Notes under the pieces: model-generated | Database searches by the model: none | Seen by the model: only the letters and a program-made list of their open reading frames with translations | What the model was told of the DNA's origin: nothing | Program-made: the position numbers and the translations under genes | Source of the DNA: Anaerolineae bacterium | GTDB taxonomy: Bacteria; Chloroflexota; Anaerolineae; Aggregatilineales; Phototrophicaceae | Direction of reading: 5' to 3' | Assembly: GCA_022843745.1 (NCBI GenBank) | Contig: JALHNB010000003.1 | Span: 62,001 to 126,000 of the forward strand | DNA length: 64,000 nucleotides | Shown: positions 58,931 to 64,000 of the stretch, piece after piece | Numbering within the stretch: position 1 is the first letter of the stretch | How the letters are laid out: each line of letters begins with the position of its first letter

Positions 58931-59500
58931 ATGATTGATTTTGAAACACATTTTAAAGATTTTTTTGCTGAAGTAAGCTCAGGAAAGATCGAGATTTACA
59001 ACGAATTCAGCTTACAGCATGAACTAGGTCTGTATTTACGATCACTGCTTAACGCGAACTATAAAGTTCAATTCGAGCGTCCAGTTTCCTACTTTGGCTT
59101 AGTAAGGCACGGCTTTGAAAAGAAGGAAATTGACATAGCTATTTATTCCATTGATCTGCTTGAGAGATATGCTGTCGAATTAAAATATCCTAGAAATGGT
59201 CAACACCCAGAGCAAATGTTTAAAGCTTGCCAGGATATCTGTTTTGTGGAACAGCTTGCTCTGGCCGGTTTCACGCGCTGTTATTTTGTGATGGTTGCCG
59301 ATGATCCCAACTTTTATTTCTCAAAAAAATCTTCAGATGGCATTTACAGGTATTTCCGGCAGCAGCATCCTATAAATGGTGTTATAGAAAAACCGACAGG
59401 TGTACGAGATCATGCTTTTGAGATAAAGGGGCAATACAGTCTTATATGGAATAATCTAAATGTGCCAACAAAATTTGCTATTGTATCTGTTGGCGGATAG
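58931..59500 (+). CDS. PD-(D/E)XK-like protein
   Basis: A 189-residue soluble protein, AT-richer than its neighbours. FEKKEIDIAIYSIDLLERYAVELKY carries Glu, Asp and an ExK-like signature of the restriction-endonuclease fold (Asp in EIDI, Glu and Lys in VELKY), followed by helices PEQMFKACQDICFVEQL and then strands (RCYFVMVADDPNFYF). No target-recognition domain or methylase partner is seen. The end VPTKFAIVSVG is a beta strand. GAGGGA lies before the ATG. Related hypothetical proteins are widespread; nuclease activity is inference. Confidence 0.6.
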   Translation: MIDFETHFKDFFAEVSSGKIEIYNEFSLQHELGLYLRSLLNANYKVQFERPVSYFGLVRHGFEKKEIDIAIYSIDLLERYAVELKYPRNGQHPEQMFKACQDICFVEQLALAGFTRCYFVMVADDPNFYFSKKSSDGIYRYFRQQHPINGVIEKPTGVRDHAFEIKGQYSLIWNNLNVPTKFAIVSVGG

Positions 59501-59511
59501 ATAGGTTTATT

Positions 59512-60582
59512 TTGCTCACTGTTCAACCAATAACTGATCCTGCTATCTGGAATGACTCGCTGCGCAAGATGCCCTATGCGCATATTTTGCAAACCTGGGA
59601 ATGGGGCGAATTTAAGCGCGTCACCACAGGCTGGAAACCGCTGCGACTGGCATTCAAACAGGATGAAAAAATCGTCGCGATGGCTTCGATTGGAGTCCGG
59701 CAGATCGGGCCACTGCGGGTGATGTACCTGCCCAAAGGCCCTGTGATGGACTACGAAGATGCCGATTTGTGTCTTGAAATTTTCGATCAATTGCAGCGCA
59801 TCGCCCGCCAAAAATTCGCGGTATGGTTGAAAATTGACCCGGATGTCGTCGCGGGTCGCGGTGTCCCTGACGAATCAGACGACGTGCTTTATCTGCCGGG
59901 TCAAAGCGTGATTCATGATTTAAAAACACGCGGTTGGCGATTTTCCGAGGATCAGGTGCAGTTCCGCAACACAATCACGATTGACCTGCGTCCCGACGAA
60001 GATGCGCTGCTGGCGCAAATGAGCCAGAACACCCGCCGCAAAGTCCGTACCGCTGAAAAAAAAGGCGTGAGTGTCCGCACAGGGACGACTGCTGATCTGG
60101 ACACATTGTATCAACTCTATAAAATGACAGGCGAACGTGACGGCTTTATCACGCGACCATTGGATTATTATCGGCAGGCGTGGGAGCGTTTCATGCGGGC
60201 TGGACTCGCGCATGTATTGATCGCCGAGTCCGAGGGCGCAGCGATTGCGCATGTTATTTTGCTCCATTTTGGGCGCACCTGCTGGTATTTTTACGGCGCT
60301 TCATCGAATGAGCAGCGCGATAAAATGCCCAATTACCTGCTGCAATGGGAAGCGATGCGCTGGGCTAAAGCACAGGGATACGAAGTTTATGATCTGTGGG
60401 GCGCACCGGATAAGTTTGATGAATCCGATTCGATGTGGGGCGTGTATGAATTTAAACGCGGCTTTCGCGGCACGGTGACAAGGCACATCGGCGCGTGGGA
60501 TTATGCGCCCTTTCCGCCGCTGTACCACGCCTATACCCAGGTCTGGCCGCGCGTACTAGGCTGGATGAAACGACGAGGCTGA
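59512..60582 (+). CDS. FemX-like peptidoglycan aminoacyltransferase (second)
   Basis: A 356-residue FemAB-family protein, paralogue of the one at 56171. N-terminal part: AHILQTWEWGEFKRVTTGW; arm: AQMSQNTRRKVRTAEKKGVS; C-terminal: CWYFYGASSNEQRDKMPNYL and YEVYDLWGAPDKFDES. The start is TTG at 59512, eleven bases after the previous stop, without a clear ribosome binding site, so coupling to the upstream gene is likely. The two copies share the same ending (HIGAWDY versus MGAWDKV). Expected role: adding amino acids to the peptidoglycan bridge. Confidence 0.84.
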   Translation: MLTVQPITDPAIWNDSLRKMPYAHILQTWEWGEFKRVTTGWKPLRLAFKQDEKIVAMASIGVRQIGPLRVMYLPKGPVMDYEDADLCLEIFDQLQRIARQKFAVWLKIDPDVVAGRGVPDESDDVLYLPGQSVIHDLKTRGWRFSEDQVQFRNTITIDLRPDEDALLAQMSQNTRRKVRTAEKKGVSVRTGTTADLDTLYQLYKMTGERDGFITRPLDYYRQAWERFMRAGLAHVLIAESEGAAIAHVILLHFGRTCWYFYGASSNEQRDKMPNYLLQWEAMRWAKAQGYEVYDLWGAPDKFDESDSMWGVYEFKRGFRGTVTRHIGAWDYAPFPPLYHAYTQVWPRVLGWMKRRG

Positions 60583-60622
60583 TTAAGGGGTATAATTCAG
60601 ACGAGAGTTGAAAGGATTTCCG

Positions 60623-60967
60623 ATGGTGGATATGGTGGTTGTTAAAGGGAAAGTAACCGAGGACGGTCAGTTAATTATCGAATTGCCGTCTGATACCCCA
60701 CATGGCGATGTTGAAGTCGTGGTGCGAAAAATTGCGCCTGCTGCCGCGCTCGAACTGACACCTGAAGAAGAAGCCTATTGGGATGCTGAGTTCGAAGCCT
60801 TAATAAATGACCCGAAAACCTTCACTGGGATGGGTTTAACAATTGGGGAAATTGCTCAGTCTCCCGCAATAGGCATATGGGCAGATCGAGAAGATATGGC
60901 TGACCCCGTAGCATATTTAGAAGAGATGAGGCGCAAAAGAAAACAAAGAAAGCTGGATCATGATTGA
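60623..60967 (+). CDS. vapB: Antitoxin of the second VapBC-like pair
   Basis: A 114-residue acidic protein. The N-terminus (MVVVKGKVTEDGQLIIELP) looks like a small AbrB-like beta domain, and the C-terminus (IGIWADREDMADPVAYLEEM) is the flexible toxin-binding arm common in such antitoxins. The ATG at 60623 with GAAAGGA upstream is chosen; an upstream frame at 60608 is weaker. It overlaps the downstream PIN gene by eight bases. About 40 bases after the second FemX gene. Confidence 0.68.
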   Translation: MVDMVVVKGKVTEDGQLIIELPSDTPHGDVEVVVRKIAPAAALELTPEEEAYWDAEFEALINDPKTFTGMGLTIGEIAQSPAIGIWADREDMADPVAYLEEMRRKRKQRKLDHD

Positions 60968-61343
60968 TGGTGTACTCGATACAAGCATCGTTATTGATCT
61001 GTTACGTCAATTTCAGCCTGCCATTCAATGGTCAGCGTTAGTTAGTAAACAAAATATGGTTATCACTCCCATCGTATGGATGGAAACAGTAGAAGGCGCA
61101 AGAAATGGCGCTGAACGTTCGCGAATTTTGCGTTTCTTACGTCAATTTCCTATTGAGCATTCAATATACGACGATAACAACTGGTCAATGTTACAATTTG
61201 CGCAATTTAATCTCAGTTATAATGTTGATTTGACGGATGTCATGATCGCGTCCGTCGCAGTTCGCCTGAACGTGCCACTCTATACACTCAATATCAAACA
61301 CTATGCTCCTTTGCCCAATCTTGATGAACGAAGACCTTACTAA
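60960..61343 (+). CDS. vapC: PIN-domain toxin (second VapC)
   Basis: A 127-residue PIN domain protein. Metal-binding acids: Asp7 in VLDTSIVIDLL, Glu42 in VWMETVE, Asp93 in LTDVMIAS; the fourth position, in TLNIKHYAPL, is Asn111, as in many VapC toxins. Probable ribonuclease toxin neutralised by the overlapping vapB product. Unlike the pair at 5515-6253 it is on the plus strand and belongs to a different VapC subgroup. Confidence 0.83.
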   Translation: MIDGVLDTSIVIDLLRQFQPAIQWSALVSKQNMVITPIVWMETVEGARNGAERSRILRFLRQFPIEHSIYDDNNWSMLQFAQFNLSYNVDLTDVMIASVAVRLNVPLYTLNIKHYAPLPNLDERRPY

Positions 61344-61346
61344 ACA

Positions 61347-62207
61347 ATGACGATACTCTACGACCACCATATGATTCAAACGAACGGGGTCAATCTCCAT
61401 GTCGTCCAGGCCGGGCCGGAAGATGGGCCACTCGTGATTCTGCTGCATGGCTTCCCCGAATTCTGGTACGGCTGGCGGCATCAAATTCCCTATCTGGTCG
61501 AAAAAGGCTATCGAGTCTGGATACCCGATCAGCGCGGCTATAACATCAGCGACAAGCCCAAAGACATCAAAAGCTATAACCTCGATCAATTGGCGGCTGA
61601 CATCAATGGCCTGATTGAGGCTACAGGACGCGAAAAAGTGTACCTCGTCGGGCATGATTGGGGTGGGGCTGTGGCGTGGTGGACAGTCTTGAAATATCCG
61701 CAGCGAATCCAGAAATTGGTGATCCTCAACGCGCCACATCCAGAGGTTTCCGCGCGTACCATGCGCCACGACCCGGAGCAGCGCCGCAAAAGTCGCTACT
61801 TCCTCTTTTTCCAGCTTCCCTGGCTGCCGGAAATGCTGTCCAGCGCAAATAATTGGCGGGTCGCCGTTGAATCCCTCATCAGTAGCAGCGCTCCCGGCAC
61901 ATTTACGGATGAGGATTTCGAGTATTATCGCGAAGCATGGTCACAACCCGGCGCGTTTGCCAGCATGTTAAACTGGTATCGTGCGGCGATCCAGGCACAG
62001 CCATCATCACCGCCCAGCCCGCGTGTCAGCGTACCGACGCGCATCCTGTGGGGAGCGCAGGATTCATTTCTGATTCGCGAAGCGCCCAAAATGAGCCTGG
62101 AATTCCTGGATAATGGCGAGTTGACCTATTTCGAATCTGCATCTCATTGGCTTCAGCATGAAGAGGCCGAGCGCGTCAATCAATCATTGAGCGAATTTTT
62201 GCGCTAG
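61347..62207 (+). CDS. Alpha/beta hydrolase, epoxide-hydrolase-like
   Basis: A 286-residue soluble hydrolase. The oxyanion-hole motif HGFPEFWYGWRHQI, the nucleophile elbow VGHDWGGAVAW with Asp as nucleophile and the late His in ASHWLQHEEA match soluble epoxide hydrolases; haloalkane dehalogenases have a similar layout. A lid domain lies between (about 130-230). Starts three bases after the toxin gene, so it may be co-transcribed. Substrate unknown. Confidence 0.82.
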   Translation: MTILYDHHMIQTNGVNLHVVQAGPEDGPLVILLHGFPEFWYGWRHQIPYLVEKGYRVWIPDQRGYNISDKPKDIKSYNLDQLAADINGLIEATGREKVYLVGHDWGGAVAWWTVLKYPQRIQKLVILNAPHPEVSARTMRHDPEQRRKSRYFLFFQLPWLPEMLSSANNWRVAVESLISSSAPGTFTDEDFEYYREAWSQPGAFASMLNWYRAAIQAQPSSPPSPRVSVPTRILWGAQDSFLIREAPKMSLEFLDNGELTYFESASHWLQHEEAERVNQSLSEFLR

Positions 62208-63221
62208 TTATAGCTCAAAACGCTGGACAGCAACCGTATACGCGCCTGTGCTTTCGCCCTCACGTCCGAAAATACGCACCTGCCATTTGCCCGTCTGGTT
62301 AATATTGCAGACGAAAACGATGCCCGAATCGTCCTGTAAAATCGATTCGGAATGGCATACTCCAGAGGCAGCCTGCCCAGCTGGGTTGAAAATAGCGACA
62401 TTGCGGCTGACTCGATGCGCGGTCATCGAGATAAACTGCACATAAATCGCCAGTTCTTCACCGCTGCGGGCATCAAACAGGTACTCATGTGCATAGCCCG
62501 GCTCCAAAGCGTCAGCCAGTGCGTCGGTGCGTCCAACGGATTTACTCTGACTCGGCTCAACCAGATACACAGCATCGGCGCGATCAAAAATCGGTGTACC
62601 CTCGATTTCCGTCACTGCACCTTGCTCACCCATCAACAGGGCGCGGATTTGCCCCGGCAGCGAAGATCCCAGAACCGTCAGTACGAAATAGCTGGCTGTC
62701 ACACTCATCAGAATCGTTGCGCCGCAGCCGACATACGTCCACAGGCCGCGCTTTTTTTTCTCGCGTTTGACAGGCTTGAGCGCCCGCAGTTCCTCTCTTG
62801 AGAGTTCTTTAGTAGCCCGTTTATCGGAAACAGGCTTATCAGCGGGCGCATCAGCCGAAAGATCGGGAAGCGCCTTTTTAATTTCAGCAGCAGATTTTGC
62901 GGGAACGTTTGTGGATAGCGGGGAAACTGTAAATGGAGAGGGTGTCGTATCTGTACCCTGCGTTCTCTGTGTGCTTTGTGTACTTTGTGTTCCCTGACGC
63001 AGCGTATACAGGCGTGAACGCGCTTTGCCATGTGTCGGGTCGAGCGCCAGCGCACGTTGCAGCAAAGCCATCTCATGGTCAGGCGTTTCGCAGGCCTGTG
63101 CCGCCAGATACCACAAATCCGCCGTCGGGTTTTTCGCCAATAAAGGTTGCAGCAAGCGACGCGCCAGCCGTTTATCGCCCGTCTCAATGGCTTTGATAAT
63201 TGGAAAAAGTGTCTCCATCAT
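62208..63221 (-). CDS. Membrane protein with TPR-like start and C-terminal PPC-like domain (first)
   Basis: A 337-residue protein. Helical repeats at the N-terminus (IKAIETGDKRLARRLLQPLL, WYLAAQACETPDHEMALLQR), a long Pro/Thr/Lys-rich linker, one membrane helix (WTYVGCGATILMSVTASYFVL, about 172-192) and an extracytoplasmic end (about 230-337) of strands: AHEYLFDARSGEELAIYVQF, VAIFNPAGQ and GKWQVRIFGREGESTG. The last part resembles the bacterial pre-peptidase C-terminal (PPC) fold. Function unknown. A paralogue follows at 63316. Its stop directly abuts the convergent hydrolase stop. Confidence 0.65.
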   Translation of the reverse strand: MMETLFPIIKAIETGDKRLARRLLQPLLAKNPTADLWYLAAQACETPDHEMALLQRALALDPTHGKARSRLYTLRQGTQSTQSTQRTQGTDTTPSPFTVSPLSTNVPAKSAAEIKKALPDLSADAPADKPVSDKRATKELSREELRALKPVKREKKKRGLWTYVGCGATILMSVTASYFVLTVLGSSLPGQIRALLMGEQGAVTEIEGTPIFDRADAVYLVEPSQSKSVGRTDALADALEPGYAHEYLFDARSGEELAIYVQFISMTAHRVSRNVAIFNPAGQAASGVCHSESILQDDSGIVFVCNINQTGKWQVRIFGREGESTGAYTVAVQRFEL

Positions 63222-63242
63222 GGCAAATCACCGCCTTAAACT

Positions 63243-63297
63243 GCTCGTCTATTGATCTATTCGTCTATTGGTCTACTGGTCTATTTGTCTGCTCATC
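63243..63297. repeat. Degenerate ~10-base tandem repeat
   Basis: Five to six units of GTCTATTG-GT/TCTACTG-GT type follow each other (TCGTCTATTGATCTATTCGT and so on) between the two paralogous membrane-protein genes. Only 94 bases separate those genes, so it is the whole spacer. Confidence 0.55.
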
Positions 63298-63315
63298 TAA
63301 AAGAACTATTTTCGA

Positions 63316-64000
63316 TTAAAAACCTTCAAGCGTCACCACGTAAACACCCGTGCTTTCCCCGATGCGTCCAAAAATTTGCAGCTTCCAATCTCCCGTTTTG
63401 TGAACCTGACAGATAAAAGCGATACCGGAATTATCTTTCAAAATAGAGTCGCGTTGGCAGTGGTCTTCAGCGTTGACATCATCGGGATCAAGAACGGCAA
63501 CGTTGGGGCTGACATTTTGGGCAGTTGGCGAAAAAAACTGAATGCCTATCGCCAGTTCTTCGCCAGAATATCCCTGGAAGGTGTATTCATGTGTGTAGCC
63601 GGGGTCAAGTACATCGCTGAGGGGCTTTTGCCGTTGTAACGATTTGCTCTGGTTGGCCTGCACCGACATGGAGACGGATGGCAAAGCGGTCATGATCTGG
63701 CTGTCGGTATAGGCGTATGTTGCATCCGATGTGGGCAGGGAATCGTTGATTTCATCAACATATCTGCCAAATACAGGCGTGCCGTCGATGGCTACAGGAC
63801 GTGAGCCGGAGAAAAGACTCCGAAGCTGCGCAGGTATCGGCGAACCCAGCACTGTCAGCACGAAATAACTGAGCGACAAGGTGAGCAGAATCGACGCACC
63901 GAAACCAATATACGTCCAGGAAGTGCGCTTTTTACGCCAGATTTTTTTTGATATTTCTGCGTCATTTGGCTTTGGCGGCGGCGTGGATGGCGGTTCATCA
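63316..64000 (-). CDS. Membrane protein paralogue with PPC-like end (partial)
   Basis: The minus-strand frame is open from 63999 to the stop at 63316, so the gene runs past the window edge (at least 228 residues seen). It aligns to the gene at 62208-63221: one membrane helix (WTYIGFGASILLTLSLSYFVL, about 28-48 of the part shown), then the extracytoplasmic PPC-like domain ending GKWK-like GDWKLQIFGRIGESTG. A Pro/Lys-rich linker precedes the helix. The two share FVLTVLGS and the ending IFGR-GESTG. Function unknown. Confidence 0.65.
   Translation of the reverse strand, partial: DEPPSTPPPKPNDAEISKKIWRKKRTSWTYIGFGASILLTLSLSYFVLTVLGSPIPAQLRSLFSGSRPVAIDGTPVFGRYVDEINDSLPTSDATYAYTDSQIMTALPSVSMSVQANQSKSLQRQKPLSDVLDPGYTHEYTFQGYSGEELAIGIQFFSPTAQNVSPNVAVLDPDDVNAEDHCQRDSILKDNSGIAFICQVHKTGDWKLQIFGRIGESTGVYVVTLEGF

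Overview
This window reads like a chromosomal segment of a Chloroflexota bacterium, probably Anaerolineae-like. That placement is inference from gene content: a split complex I locus with two NuoM genes joined to ATP synthase Fo genes, tandem four-domain S1 proteins, GT-C glycosyltransferases and dispersed GTAGGGGC palindromes. No rRNA or tRNA gene was seen. Almost everything looks vertically inherited. The clearest exceptions are an AT-richer HEAT-repeat gene (8886-10067), an AT-richer nuclease-like gene (58931-59500) and two VapBC-type toxin-antitoxin pairs.

Layout. 1-2462: the end of dnaK, then dnaJ and prmA. 2511-4011: an MFS exporter (minus) behind a long leader holding a near-consensus promoter, an 8-codon reading frame with a good ribosome binding site and two intrinsic terminators, which looks like an undescribed attenuator. 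4086-8814: three enolase-superfamily sugar-acid dehydratases interrupted by a toxin-antitoxin pair. 8886-13526: HEAT protein, methyltransferases, ubiE/menG, a hidden 59-residue basic protein and a membrane glycosyltransferase. 13554-17466: infA, rpsU and two ribosomal S1 paralogues (minus), preceded by a roughly 255-nt region with a consistent secondary structure. 17467-23270: a phosphoribosyltransferase, 1-pyrroline-5-carboxylate dehydrogenase, methyltransferases and an EamA transporter. 23359-28473: pnp, rpsO and a large tandem-NYN protein. 29096-35202: two different classes of prolyl-tRNA synthetase around a small unknown gene and a hydrolase, then a kinase-like protein and a MazG-like pyrophosphohydrolase. 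35310-42211: surface-polysaccharide glycosyltransferases (one frameshifted) and murE.

43332-55819 is one long minus-strand transcription unit: nuoA-H-J-K-L-M-M-N followed by atpZ-atpB-atpE-atpFH, closed by a clear terminator. It encodes only membrane-arm subunits of complex I and only Fo-side subunits of ATP synthase; the peripheral arm and F1 must lie elsewhere. The b subunit is fused to the C-terminal part of the delta subunit, subunit a carries a large extracytoplasmic insertion, and NuoL carries a His/Asp-rich loop.

56171-64000: two FemX-like aminoacyltransferases flanking a macro-domain protein, a TPR lipoprotein-like or secreted protein and a PD-(D/E)XK-like protein; a second VapBC pair; an epoxide-hydrolase-like enzyme; and two paralogous membrane proteins, the last cut by the window edge.

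Recurring themes are short tandem duplications at gene ends and promoters, a dispersed palindrome family often sitting between genes, and several structured mRNA leaders.
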